In this document: positions 1 to 10,277 of the stretch, piece after piece
Position numbering within the stretch: the stretch's first letter is position 1
How the letters are laid out: each line of letters begins with the position of its first letter
Assembly: GCA_905221605.1 (NCBI GenBank)
Contig: CAJNDS010002197.1
Span: forward strand, 471,352 to 535,351
Length of the DNA stretch: 64,000 bases
Source: Symbiodinium natans
Taxonomy: Eukaryota; Sar; Dinophyceae; Suessiales; Symbiodiniaceae
Reading direction: 5' to 3'
The notes under the pieces: model-generated
What the model was told of the DNA's origin: nothing
Database searches by the model: none
The model's input: only the letters and a program-made list of their open reading frames with translations
Position numbers and translations under genes: made by a program

Positions 1-3000
1 CATCCGCCCTGTGCTGTCTGAGGAAGGCATCCAGCTCTCCCACCTTGAATCGAGCTCGCCTCAGTCTGTTGTCCCGGAAGGTACTCCACAGCTTCGGAGA
101 GCGCCTAAAGCCATAAAGAGCTCGGTCCACCCGAAATAAGCACTTCGCAAACGGTATTTCCGCCGCCTGGAACACCTTGGGAGGGTAAAGGCAATGCACC
201 ACCTCGCCATCGTCCATCGGGGCCAAGATGAAGGCATTCCTGATGTCTGTTCCTGCTGCCTTCCAAGGACGTGATCCACCTCGTTTGTGTGCGGCATGAA
301 CAATCATCGCCCTCAAGGACTCCCCTTGACATCCCCCTGCATAGCTGTCTTCCTTCTGACTCCTTCCCTCGAAGTTGCCACATATGACAAGACGAGCCTT
401 TCTTTTGAAGAATGAAGGCGACCCCTTCACCAACTCTCTTCCAGGATCATCAAGCAGCTCAGGATTGTCTGGAGGTTTTGCCGTGAAGACTCCTTTAGCC
501 GGAAGTATAGATAACACTCCCGCCCTCTCAAGACGACGATGCTCCTCCTCCGTGAGGGGAACCAAGGCTCCCGCATCCAGCAGAGCCTTCATCTCCTTTC
601 CAATGGCCTCCTTCCACCGCGGAAGGAATTGCTTCACCTCGTCAAGCTGTACAGTGTATACGACCTGAAGAGGACCTTCAAGGTTCTCCAAGACAGGCTC
701 GACACCATGTTTCCCGTCATCATCCTCCACAAAGCGACATAGCCGGAACCAATCCCCAACCGAGTAGGTCTTGTAAACCTTCTGCGACTCCCTTTGCTCC
801 AAAGCCCTTTCAGCTTCCAACGTCGCCTGGTTCACACCCTCAAACAGTTCTTGATAGTCCTCCGGCACACATCGTCGTAAGTTGTGTTCCTCATCTAGCA
901 CACAGCGAGACCAATAGCGGCCATCCATCTCACCCTCTTGGTCCTCCACCAACCACTGGGACTCATCCATATCGTCACCAGCGTCTTCACCTCCAGCGGA
1001 CTCCATCCAACCTTCAGTGGTTTCATTATCCGGAACAGCGTCAGTAGTTGTCGACACTGGTTCCACCAATCTGCTCATGCAAAAGACGTTGCCATCCTCG
1101 CCACCCTCGTCGGCCCTAAAGACTCGCACCACAGGCAGTGTTTTTCCAACCACGCGTCGTTCAGGATGCCAGTCATCACCTTCATCTTCGTACGGAGGTA
1201 GTTCGGGTAGGCGACGGACATTTGTTGTGTACCAAACATTGCCCTGCACGGTGCGAACAACATGACCATGGGAGACTGTCTCAACAGGCCCCAAATAAGA
1301 CCCCTGGATCCACTTGTCCTCGAAGTCAGTGCCCCCTTGGCCATACCTCTTCCTCTTGATGAACACCTGTGATCCGAAAGGAGCGACGCTAGGATTGCCC
1401 CTTCCAAAGGCCTGAGCAGCGTGTTGTTGGCAAATCGTTGATGCCGCCCTTGACCACCACGATCTCACTACGGCATCTCCAAGCTTGCTGTAGGCTTTGG
1501 CCTGTCCAAGCAAAGTTCGCACCCGGCCCTTGATGAAACCAACAGCCCGCTCCGCCGCCCCATTTTGTGACGGATCATCGCCTTGAGTCTTCGTGACTAT
1601 GATGTCCCTCGCCGCTGCCCACATGTCCATACCCTCGTTCATGAACTCCCTTGCTCGGTCGCAATGTACTCGTAAGACTGGCAGGCCCCGTTGTCTTAGA
1701 GACAGGTACATCTCCTGCAAGGCCTTGAGTGTTTCCGCCTTCTTCCTGGTCTTCAAGGGTCGACAAAGATAGGCAGACTCGAACTCGAAGGGCTCAGACA
1801 TACGCTCCAGGGCCTTGATCTCCTCCTGTTTCGGATCATCTTCCTCACGAATAGCAGCAGGATCAGGGCCAAGCTCCTCCGAGACCCCTACAGGCGCACC
1901 TTCAGTAGCAGGAACCTCTGATACGACATCCTCGCCCTCCATCCCAGGCAACCAATCACCCTCGTCATCCGGTTTGTCCACGTCCCCAGGCTGCACACCA
2001 GACTGCTCAGGGTCCCCTGTTTCTGGGATCTTAGGAAAGCGGAAACACCCGACTAGCAGGTAGCGCGCTCCATCAGTGCCCGTCGCCCTAAACGGACCAG
2101 CAGTGTCAATGCTCAGGACATACGCTGAAGGATGAGCGACTCTCCTATGTGGCTTGCCCGTCGCCCTTTGGATGCACTCCCGGCAATCCTTTCTGTATGG
2201 CAAATGGTCCCGTCTCAGGTGAATGCGCCATTCCTCCAAGCTGAATTTAGCGAGCTTCCCTTCACCTTCTTCACCATCTCGCCTTCCCAGCCTTCGAACC
2301 ATACTGGTCAAAGCATGTTCTCGCGTAGCAAAACCGGGCCAAGCACATAGAGCATCACAGACAGAACTTATCATCCCCGTTGGCCATCGACTTGTTCTTG
2401 TACCGGCCTTCAGACCATGACCATCCTCACCCTCCAAAGACCAGAGATTGAGGTTCGTACCCAAAGTCGTAGGTCCCAAGTTTTCCAAATCACACTTGAC
2501 CTCATCCATGGTGTACATCCTCGCGAAGGTTTTCCACATGGTCGTTCCAAACAGGTCGTAGCATGGCACCCGTCCATTGGCCTCCTCCTCATCCTCACTT
2601 TCCAGCTCCTCCTGAGCCTCACGAACCTGGTCCCTTCCATGTAGCGCTGGGCCCTCATCCCATTCCAAGGTTGAGCGTATCGGAAAACCCAAGCATCGAA
2701 GTTTCCCGACCTTTTCATCCGGCAACTTGTCGAGGCCGAGAGGTGTGTAGGCCGCCACGAGAAGCTCCTTCTGAGTTTGATCCTTCCCCACATACGCATG
2801 GTGTTGTTTTGGATTGAACCTCGTCATCCTTCCAGAGATCTCAACCAAACAGCCCTTTAATTGTTCAAAGCCAGAGAATGGACAGGACCTTTCGACACAT
2901 CTCCCTCCACCACCAAATTTCTGTCCATCCAGGTCCCCTTCAAGCCACAGACCGGAGGAAACCTCGCGGCCAGGATCATCATCGCCCAACCCATTCTGTC

Positions 3001-6000
3001 CATCCAGGTCCCCTTCAAGCCACAGACCGGAGGAAACCTCGCGGCCAGGATCATCATCGCCCAACCCAATCAAGTAGTTGTTACTATCACGAGCGTTCCG
3101 GACATCTCGATGTCGAGGCACTTCATTCGTCTCCATGACCAACAAAGCCGACCAAGAGCAATCCTCATGCAGCTGCGTTTCCACATTCCACCGCATAAAC
3201 ATGTTCAGGTACTTCGTCAACCACGGTCTCTGGAGTGCCTCTGTAGTAACCCCCCGATTGCCGCCATGAGCATATGCGCCAAGCACCACAGATCCTTCTT
3301 GTTCGCCTCGGGATGAGGCTCGCAAGTTCTTCTTGAAGTTCATCTCTTCCAACAACATGCGGCACTCACGATGCGAAAACTTGCCCAGGTCGAACCATTC
3401 CTTAGCCAGCCTCTCTTGCTCCTCAAGGTCACTCTCCTTGTTGTCGCCTTGCTCTAGTCCAGGAACCTTCCCCGATTCAACTCTCGGATGTTCCAGCAAC
3501 CAACCAACTCCAGGACCCGGGGTTTCTAAAGATCCCTCTCTCCAAAGGATCCTCCTACCCTCAGAAGCTACTGACCAAAGGATCATCGCCCTGGCAACCA
3601 GCTGAACTTCCCGAACATGTTGCGAGGACAGCATCGTCTCATTTCCTGTAAAGGGAAAGGTTCTTCGAGGCGGTCCCCCAAATAGAGCCTCAATTTTGCC
3701 CCGAGCAGCTCCCCACAAAAGCAGCTTGAAGATGCCATCCTTCTTTAACATGTCGAAGTGACTGCTAAGGTTCAGGTCCACCTCCACCAGAACATCATCA
3801 CGATGCAGACTGGCCTTCCATTCGCTTGAAGAAGCCAGCCCCTTCTTCCTTTTGTCTCCCGAGAAGAGATGCACCAGCCAGTTGTTGCTAAGGAACATAC
3901 TCCTTCGTTTCCTTCTACTCCACGGCATGCCCTTCAAGAGCCTCCAGCCCTCTTTGTTCGTCACCGGGAACTCCTCAGGGATGGTCGCGAAAGCCTCCGG
4001 GGTCACCCCCTGCAAATAGGGCACCTTCTGGATGAAGCCACAGAAACTCGTTCGAGCCCCAGTTTCCACCAGATCCATGAGGTGCTGTTCCCAACCGCGA
4101 TCTCCACAGCCCGAGAGCTCAATCTCCTTGAGCTGCCTCTCCATATCCTCCAAGGTCTTCGTGAACTCGCCAACCCGTTTTTCCTCCAATTCCTTGATGA
4201 GCTGTAGCGCGCTCACCTCGGTCAGCTCTGGGCAGAAATGGTTGACTTTCACTCGCAACTTGCCATGGATCGGGTGTCGAACTTCAAGCCTTGTCGGAGA
4301 CCATCGTACCGTGCATCCAAGCAACTGCACCAACTGTCCCATAGGTAGTATCGTTCCACCACCCGAAGGGTTCGTAGAAGGCGAAGACAACAGGGTTCCA
4401 CCAGCGTTCTGCGAAAGGACAACGCGATCATCATTGGCCAAGGCAACCTTCACCAACTTTCCTTGTTCCACCTCACGATCGTCAACAGCAACCCGAAAGG
4501 CATGGCTCGCTCCCGAATCCAACAGGGCCATCTTCTCCTCGGAATCCTTCTCAACCGCCTCTGGCTCAGTCTGCAGCAACCGTTCATACACATCCATTTT
4601 CACACGGAAGTCTTCATTGCCAACCCTCTCCGGAAGCACCACCAGCATTCGCAGTCGCCGCAAATCCTCCAACTGTCTCTGTATAACCCCCAAAGGATCC
4701 GAGGGCGCCGAAGAAGCCGAACCTGTGCCAGAGCCCTGAGCCTGAGTGGAAGTCAAGGCCTTCAGCATCTTGTTTGTTTCGGACAACATCGCCGCCACCT
4801 GCTCCGTGTCGATCTTGTTTGAGGTTGAAGGAGTAAGGCTTGAAGGCTGCTCACGAGTAGCATCTCCAGCCGGCACCGACGGACCTGACGAAAGCGAAGG
4901 ACCTTCCGAGGAAGCTGCCCCTGTTGTAGGAGTAGCTGCTGCAGCCTGCTGTTTGGCCAACCTCGGCTTTGGGGCCGGTTTGTCAGTAGGACTCACCTTC
5001 TTCGTAGGACAATCCCTTGCCCTGTGCTTCGTCGAACCACAAAGGAGGCACCGTTCGGCTCGCTGAAGACCCTCCCACGAATGCCTGAAACTGCAGTTCT
5101 TTCCATTTCTGCAACCATCATCAGTAGTGAACCATGAACACGGCTTTGTCGGATTCGTAGGCGGTGGAGAGGCCTTGGCCTTTGGCCTCTGAGTGGTATT
5201 TCCGGCATCTGAGGGCTGTTGCTGCATGCCCTTCAGTTTGGGTCCGGGAGCCTCCGATGCCTGTGACGGTGTAGCCTTTCTCCCAGTAGCCCCAAGCTGC
5301 TCACATTCTGCAAGGAGATGTTGGAAGTACTTCAACACATTCTCCGAGGTGGGTCTGGTGTCAATCTGAAGCTCCGCCTTCGCCAAGGACACCTTAAAGC
5401 GAAAGTCTTGATTTGTCTCCGCCACCTTCTTCGTTAAGACCCCCAAAGACTTCACCTGGACGGACTCATCTGGCAAGGAAACACCAAGATCCAAAGCTCG
5501 CTGGTACAGGCGATACCATCTCCGTAATGCAACCACTGCATCCGTCGCTGTTCCTGGAGATTCACTCACCTCCAACTGTTTCAGAAGTTGTGCCCGGTCC
5601 TGAGCGCCCCCAGGCTGGTACACAGCCATCAGCCTGAACAGTATCTGATGAGTCCCCTGCACACGATAGGCCACTAGCTCATCTCGGACACCTGTCGGAA
5701 GCGCTGCTAGAAGTAAGGCTGCCACCTTTTTCGCAAGCTTCTGGTACTTGCCGTCCTGAAGCTCCTCTGATAGCCTTGCTTTCACCCCAAGCCGCTTGAT
5801 CGGCGAAAGCGCCTGATACTCCTGGTATGCTTCCAAGGCCGAACCCATGACTTGTTTCCACCACTCGCCAGCGCTTGCCGCCATAGCAGACACTTGTTGC
5901 TCCACAAGATACAGCCAGTCCTGGAAGTCTATGGCACCAGATTCCGGAGTGTAGTCAGGCAACATCGGAAAATTCGGCGACGCCTTATCCACATCCAACC

Positions 6001-6061
6001 CGTCTCCCTTCTTCAGCAACATCTGTTGCAGCTGCCCGATACCTGTAAGCACAATGTCCAT
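1..6061 (-). CDS. copia-type Gag-Pol polyprotein, 3' end beyond window
   Basis: Retroelement polyprotein that packages element RNA, processes itself, and copies and integrates the DNA. First in-frame Met is at 6061; the frame is open up to 6316 without another Met and has no stop down to position 1 (about 2,020 codons). Visible in order: gag helix region with WW (residue about 60); CCCH finger C-x8-C-x5-C-x3-H (about 308-328); CCHC knuckle C-x2-C-x4-H-x4-C (about 338-351); protease LLDSGASHA (D about 515); a long spacer with GGPPRRTF; integrase zinc region ending YRKDCREC (about 1296); integrase catalytic D in LSIDTAGP (about 1319), D in VHCDRAREF (about 1468) and E in QNGAAERAVG (about 1504); RT motifs KARLVICGNF (about 1888), TDIRNAFILAP and RALYGFRRSPKLW. 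The YVDD box is beyond the edge. Long gag and spacer are as I recall for dinoflagellate copia elements. Confidence 0.93.
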   Translation of the reverse strand, partial: MDIVLTGIGQLQQMLLKKGDGLDVDKASPNFPMLPDYTPESGAIDFQDWLYLVEQQVSAMAASAGEWWKQVMGSALEAYQEYQALSPIKRLGVKARLSEELQDGKYQKLAKKVAALLLAALPTGVRDELVAYRVQGTHQILFRLMAVYQPGGAQDRAQLLKQLEVSESPGTATDAVVALRRWYRLYQRALDLGVSLPDESVQVKSLGVLTKKVAETNQDFRFKVSLAKAELQIDTRPTSENVLKYFQHLLAECEQLGATGRKATPSQASEAPGPKLKGMQQQPSDAGNTTQRPKAKASPPPTNPTKPCSWFTTDDGCRNGKNCSFRHSWEGLQRAERCLLCGSTKHRARDCPTKKVSPTDKPAPKPRLAKQQAAAATPTTGAASSEGPSLSSGPSVPAGDATREQPSSLTPSTSNKIDTEQVAAMLSETNKMLKALTSTQAQGSGTGSASSAPSDPLGVIQRQLEDLRRLRMLVVLPERVGNEDFRVKMDVYERLLQTEPEAVEKDSEEKMALLDSGASHAFRVAVDDREVEQGKLVKVALANDDRVVLSQNAGGTLLSSPSTNPSGGGTILPMGQLVQLLGCTVRWSPTRLEVRHPIHGKLRVKVNHFCPELTEVSALQLIKELEEKRVGEFTKTLEDMERQLKEIELSGCGDRGWEQHLMDLVETGARTSFCGFIQKVPYLQGVTPEAFATIPEEFPVTNKEGWRLLKGMPWSRRKRRSMFLSNNWLVHLFSGDKRKKGLASSSEWKASLHRDDVLVEVDLNLSSHFDMLKKDGIFKLLLWGAARGKIEALFGGPPRRTFPFTGNETMLSSQHVREVQLVARAMILWSVASEGRRILWREGSLETPGPGVGWLLEHPRVESGKVPGLEQGDNKESDLEEQERLAKEWFDLGKFSHRECRMLLEEMNFKKNLRASSRGEQEGSVVLGAYAHGGNRGVTTEALQRPWLTKYLNMFMRWNVETQLHEDCSWSALLVMETNEVPRHRDVRNARDSNNYLIGLGDDDPGREVSSGLWLEGDLDGQNGLGDDDPGREVSSGLWLEGDLDGQKFGGGGRCVERSCPFSGFEQLKGCLVEISGRMTRFNPKQHHAYVGKDQTQKELLVAAYTPLGLDKLPDEKVGKLRCLGFPIRSTLEWDEGPALHGRDQVREAQEELESEDEEEANGRVPCYDLFGTTMWKTFARMYTMDEVKCDLENLGPTTLGTNLNLWSLEGEDGHGLKAGTRTSRWPTGMISSVCDALCAWPGFATREHALTSMVRRLGRRDGEEGEGKLAKFSLEEWRIHLRRDHLPYRKDCRECIQRATGKPHRRVAHPSAYVLSIDTAGPFRATGTDGARYLLVGCFRFPKIPETGDPEQSGVQPGDVDKPDDEGDWLPGMEGEDVVSEVPATEGAPVGVSEELGPDPAAIREEDDPKQEEIKALERMSEPFEFESAYLCRPLKTRKKAETLKALQEMYLSLRQRGLPVLRVHCDRAREFMNEGMDMWAAARDIIVTKTQGDDPSQNGAAERAVGFIKGRVRTLLGQAKAYSKLGDAVVRSWWSRAASTICQQHAAQAFGRGNPSVAPFGSQVFIKRKRYGQGGTDFEDKWIQGSYLGPVETVSHGHVVRTVQGNVWYTTNVRRLPELPPYEDEGDDWHPERRVVGKTLPVVRVFRADEGGEDGNVFCMSRLVEPVSTTTDAVPDNETTEGWMESAGGEDAGDDMDESQWLVEDQEGEMDGRYWSRCVLDEEHNLRRCVPEDYQELFEGVNQATLEAERALEQRESQKVYKTYSVGDWFRLCRFVEDDDGKHGVEPVLENLEGPLQVVYTVQLDEVKQFLPRWKEAIGKEMKALLDAGALVPLTEEEHRRLERAGVLSILPAKGVFTAKPPDNPELLDDPGRELVKGSPSFFKRKARLVICGNFEGRSQKEDSYAGGCQGESLRAMIVHAAHKRGGSRPWKAAGTDIRNAFILAPMDDGEVVHCLYPPKVFQAAEIPFAKCLFRVDRALYGFRRSPKLWSTFRDNRLRRARFKVGELDAFLRQHRAD
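2921..3070 (-). repeat. 75-bp in-frame tandem duplication inside the retroelement ORF
   Basis: Two back-to-back 75-bp copies (2921-2995, 2996-3070) appear identical and encode two 25-residue units containing GLGDDDPGREVSS in the spacer between protease and integrase. The length is a multiple of three, so the frame is kept. Confidence 0.9.
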
Positions 6062-6192
6062 CGGAGAAGGGCTTGACGGAGCTGCAGGCGCCACATCGCC
6101 TGGTTGTTGCTCGCTTCCTGGAGCAACGGGAGGACTGAGACCAGGAGGAGCTTCACAAGGCGCACCAAGGGTTGCAACTCCCTCAGGTCTCT

Positions 6193-6441
6193 TCAGCGGC
6201 TCATAATCTCGGAGACTACCAAAGGTGACCCTAGGCAAAGGTGACCTTTGCAGGGTCTGTGCTGTGCCACAGAGTAAATGGCATAGATTGAATATGTTTG
6301 GACGAATACATTTAAATTACACAGCGTGTGTGTGTGTGCAAATTCTAAATTTAGATGTGTTGCTTCAAGTAGTGCCAACAATGAAAAAAAGCAGAACTGC
6401 CAACCAAAAAACATTTTGCTCCAAGTGGTGCCAACTATCAA
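6193..6441 (-). repeat. retroelement 5' LTR/leader candidate
   Basis: AT-rich, non-coding-looking stretch directly upstream of the Gag frame. Its reverse complement matches 58,973-59,220 over about 240 bp at roughly three-quarters identity by eye, including AGACCCTGCAAAGGTCACC and GGGTCACCTTTGGTAGTCTC. It holds two related internal units starting TTGGCAC(C/T)ACTTG. I could not locate TG...CA ends or a target-site duplication, so LTR versus leader is unresolved. Confidence 0.6.
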
Positions 6442-6834
6442 AATCGTTTCGAACCAAGAACAAAAGCCTTTTTTGTTTTCAGAAAGAGAAATCCCCAGAC
6501 TCCAATCCCCAAACCCAAAACCCTGAACCCTAAACCCTGAACGACCCTAAAATGCCCGGCGTATGTGCCTGGCGCTGTCGACCACAGCCAGCCACCATGC
6601 CGGGGGCCCCAGAGGGTCTGTGAAGGGTTCCCTTACTTAGGTCCTTACCCCTGCCCGACCCTTCCCCTTCCCCCTCCCCCCTCCTCCCCTCTCCCCCTCT
6701 CCCCCCACCCCCCAACACACACTGTTTTGGATGCCCAGTAGTGCCCTATTCACTTTCTATTGGGTTCTTATCCAATACAAACCCCTATAAGCCAAAAAGG
6801 GTGACCTTTTCTCTCCTAGGTTACTGAAAAACCC
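6442..6834. other. non-coding, pyrimidine-rich spacer
   Basis: No gene seen. Holds a few CCCTAAA-like units near 6525 and a strongly C/CT-rich tract at 6645-6715. A similar C-rich tract precedes the next copy of the same flanking sequence near 8,870. Confidence 0.6.
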
Positions 6835-7545
6835 AGCCGCGAGGACAATAGGACCCTAAACCCTAAACCCTGAAACCCTAAGCCCTAAACCCTAAACTGC
6901 CCTAAACCCTGAAACCCTAAACCGGGCTGTGTAGCCCTAATTGGGCTGTGTAGTCCTAGGACATTGGGCTGTATAGCCCTAGGCCGGGCTGTAAAGCCTT
7001 AGTTGTGCTGTGAGCCCTAGACCCTAAACCATCCCTAAACCCCAAACCCTAAACCCTAAACCCTAAACCCTCAAATGGGCTGTATAGCCCAAGGCCGGGC
7101 TGTATAGCCCTAGGCCGGGCTGTGTAGCCCTAGGATAAATGGGCTGTATAGCCCTAGGCCGGGCTGTATAGCCCTAATTGGGCTGTGTCGCCCTCGGACA
7201 AATGGGCTGTATAGCCCTAGGCAGGGCTGAAAAAGCCCAAATTGGGCTGTGTAGCCCTAGGACAAATGGGCTGTATAGCCCTAGGCCGGGCTGTATAGCC
7301 CTAATTGGGCTGTGTAGCCCTAGGACAAATGGGCTGTATAGCCCTAGGCAGGGCTGTATAGTCCAAATTGGGCTGTGTCGCCCTAGGACAAATGGGCTGT
7401 ATAGCCCTAGGCCGGGCTGTATAGCCCAAATTGGGCTGTGTAGCCCTAGGACAAAGGGCTGTATAGCCCTAGGCCGGGCTGTATAGCCCTAGTTGGGCTG
7501 TGTAGCCCTAGGACAAATGGGCTGTATAGCCCTAGGCCGGGCTCA
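6835..7545. repeat. CCCTAAA-like repeats passing into a GGGCTGTATAGCCC hairpin satellite
   Basis: Starts with GCGAGGACAATAGGACCC and degenerate CCCTAAA units, then from about 6925 becomes a tandem array of 20-24 bp units of the form GGGCTGTATAGCCCTAGGCC and GGGCTGTGTAGCCCTAGGACA. Each unit contains a short inverted repeat (GGGCT, 4-nt loop, AGCCC) and usually a CCTAGG palindrome. Units cluster into a higher-order period of about 60 bp. Open frames through it are repeat artefacts. Confidence 0.9.
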
Positions 7546-8800
7546 GGATGTTTTTTAAAGCCTTTTTTTGGGTATCCGCCCTGACAAAACTCTCGCGATT
7601 TTTTACAAGCATCTTCTGTGGGTCTCCGCCCTGACCAAACTCTCGCGATTTTTTAAAAGCATCTTCTCTCACGAATTTTGTTTAAAGCTATTTCTGTGGG
7701 TTTCCGCCCTGACCAAACTCTCGTGATTTGTTGTTTAAAGCATTTTCTGTGGGTCCCCGCCCTGACCAAACTCTCGCGGTTTTTGTTTGAATGCCTTTTT
7801 TGTGGGTCCCCATCCTGACAAAACACTCGCGATTTTTGTTTGAAAGCCGTTTGTGAGTTTCCACCCTGACAAAACTCTCGCGAATTCTTTTAAACATCTT
7901 CTCTCGCGATTTTTGCTTGAAGCATTTTCTGTGGGTCTCCGCCCTGGCCAAACTCTCGTGATTTGTTGTTAAAGCATTTTCTGTGGGTCCCCGCCCTGAC
8001 CAAACTCTCGCGATTTTTGTTTGAAAGCCTTTTTTGTGGGTCTCCGCCCTGACAAAACACTCGCGATTTTTGTTTGAAAGCCTTTTTTGTGGGTCTCCGC
8101 CTGACAAACCTCTCGCGAGTTTTTTAAAGCATCCTCTGTGGGTCTCCGCCCTGACAAAACTCTCGGGGTTTGTTTTTTGAAGCATCTTCTGTGGGTCTCT
8201 GCCCTGACAAAACTCTCGCGATTTTTTTTTGAAAGCCTTTTTTCTGGGTTGCAGGTTTCCGACTAGACAACACTCGCGCTTTTTTCAAGTCTTTTTTGAA
8301 CGTCTCAATTGGTTTTAAAACCTATGTGGGTCTCCGCCCTGACGAAACTCTCGCGATTTGTTTAACGCATGTTCTGCGGGTGCCCTGGCAAAACTCTCGC
8401 GAGTTTTTTGTGCCCTGAAAATTGAAAACTCTTGCCATTTTTTGTTATGCCTTTTTTGTGGGTCTTGGCCCGGACGAAAATCTCGAGGTGTTTGTTTTAA
8501 GGTTTATATTGCGGGTCTCCACCCTGAAAACTCTTGCGACTTTGTTGTTCTTTTGAGCCTTTTCTGTGGGTCTCCGCCCCGACAAAACTCTCGCGATGTT
8601 TTTAAAGGATTTTTTGTGGGTCTCCGCCCTGACAGAACTCTCGTGGTTTTTTGTTTAAGCCTCTTTTGTGTCTCCGCCCTCAGAAAACTCTGGCGATTTG
8701 TTTGTGTTATCTTTTTTGTCGGTCTCCGCCCTGACAAAACTAGCCTGAATTATCTCTTTTGTGGGGCCACCCTGCTGTCCTGTGAACAAATAACTCTCGC
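7546..8800. repeat. about 60-bp tandem array (CTCCGCCCTGACAAAACTC type)
   Basis: Around twenty diverged copies of a unit with the core GGGTCTCCGCCCTGAC, then AAAACTCTCGCGATT and a T-rich stretch ending near AAAGCC. Spacing varies around 50-65 bp and copies diverge by substitutions and T-run length. Long minus-strand frames across it simply mirror the repeat. It ends in AT-rich DNA and the C-rich tract at 8,860-8,890. Confidence 0.85.
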
Positions 8801-8900
8801 AGTGTGTTTCTCACACCCCTGCCACCACCCACCATTCATTTTTGACCCACTCCCATCCCCCCTCCCTTCCTTTCCCCCCCCCCCCCCCCACGCACACTGC

Positions 8901-10277
8901 ACTGCGCGAGGACAATGGGACCCTAAACCCTAAAGCTTGAAACCCTAAACCCTGAAACCCTAAACCCTAAGCCCTAAACCCTAAACTGCCCTAAAGCCTG
9001 AAACCCTAAACCGGGCTGTGTAGCCCTAGGCTTAGGAGGTTGGGCTGTGTAGCCCTAGGACAAATGGGCTGTATAGCCTTAACCCTGAGGGCTTTCTGGG
9101 CTGTGTAGCCCTAGGACCTAGGACCCTAAGATCTTAGGGTTTTGAGGGTCATGGGCTGTACAGCCCTAGGACTTTCTGGGCTGTATAGCCCTAGGACCCT
9201 AAGACTTTAAGATTGCAAAAAAGGTTTTGAGGGGAATGGGTTAGGACATGGGTTGCCCAGGTGGCTTCTACAGCTGTCGGTTGAGTTCACTTCGCTTTGG
9301 ACGCCTGCCCGGGTCCCACTGGGTTTGCGGGTTGGCAGTTGAGGGTTGAGTAGTCTGGGGCTAAACTACACAATGAAATTGTCTTGGGGTTATACAGCCC
9401 AACCTACGGCTTCACAGCCCGAAATAGTCGTGTTAGGCATTCACAGCCCAAATTATACAGCCCAGCCTAGGGCTTAGGGTTTCGAATTTCAGGTTTAGGG
9501 TTTAGGGTTTAAAGGTTCAGAGTTTAGGGTTTGGGGTTGAGGATTAACAGTCGCGGGTTGAGGGTGTCGTGTTTAAAGAGGCCTGACAGCTTAGGGTTTA
9601 AAAGGGGTGTAAGGGGTCCAAGGAGTTGGTTTTTTTTTTCGGTTTAGGGTATGGGTCTTACTCCTCTTTCTTGTGGTTTTAATTGGCTAAGGCATCGATT
9701 TGGCCTAGGGCATAGGTCTTAATTAGAGTTTGGTTTGAAGGGATGGTGTTAATTATTAATGTTGACTTTTGAAATTTTATAAGAAACCCCTCAATTCCAA
9801 AACCCCAAGGCCAGAACTCACAATGATACAGTTACACCCCCCCCCCCTCACCTGAATCCTAAACTGATTATAAACCCTGAAGCCTAACCTCAAACCCTGA
9901 ACCCCAAATTCACCCTAACTTCCAAACCCTAAAGCCTAAGCCCTAGGCTGGGCTGTGTAGCCCTACGACAATGGGCTGTAAAGCCCTAGTAGCCCTAGGA
10001 ACCTGGGCTGTAAAGTCCTAGGCCGGGCTGTATAGTCCTAGTTGGGCTGTGTAGCCCTAGGACAAATGGGCTGTATAGCCCTAGGCAGGGCTGTGTAGCC
10101 CTAGTTGGGCTGTGTAGCCCTAGGAGAAATGGGCTGTAAAGCCCTAGGTGGGCTGTGTCCTACAACAATAATTAAAACTCTAAACCCGAAACCTAAGCCC
10201 TAAGGCGTAAAGCCCAACCCCTAAAATCCAGACCCTAAACCCTAAGCCCTAAACCCTAAGCCCTAAACCCTACACCA
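8901..10277. repeat. second copy of the telomere-like plus hairpin-satellite block
   Basis: 8,905-9,040 repeats 6,835-6,960 closely (same GCGAGGACAAT entry, same order of CCCTAAA variants, then GGGCTGTGTAGCCC), so the block was duplicated around the 60-bp array. Further GGGCTGTAAAGCCC-type units lie at 9,040-9,205 and 9,945-10,160, with TTTAGGG-sense degenerate repeats at 9,470-9,540. No gene seen. Confidence 0.8.

Larger units (their letters stand above)
1..6441 (-). mobile_element. Ty1/copia-type LTR retrotransposon, cut by the left window edge
   Basis: Read on the minus strand, the domain order is gag, aspartic protease, integrase, reverse transcriptase. Integrase before RT is the copia arrangement, not gypsy. 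The rest of RT, RNase H and the downstream LTR lie beyond position 1. The coding frame is uninterrupted, so this is a young or recently active copy. The 250 bp upstream of the frame (6193-6441) recur inverted at 58,973-59,220 and are the best candidate for the 5' LTR or leader. It is the only convincing gene-sized feature on the minus strand, opposite to all the cellular genes. Confidence 0.93.

Noticed and set aside
1-6200. Plus-strand open frames over the retroelement
   Set aside because: They are shadows of the long minus-strand Gag-Pol frame, which has recognisable motifs throughout.
7178-8185. Frames through the GGGCTG satellite and the 60-bp array
   Set aside because: Residue repeats mirror the DNA repeats; no start context or non-repetitive part.
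7546-8800. CRISPR-like array
   Set aside because: Units are diverged, contiguous and without unique spacers, in eukaryotic DNA.
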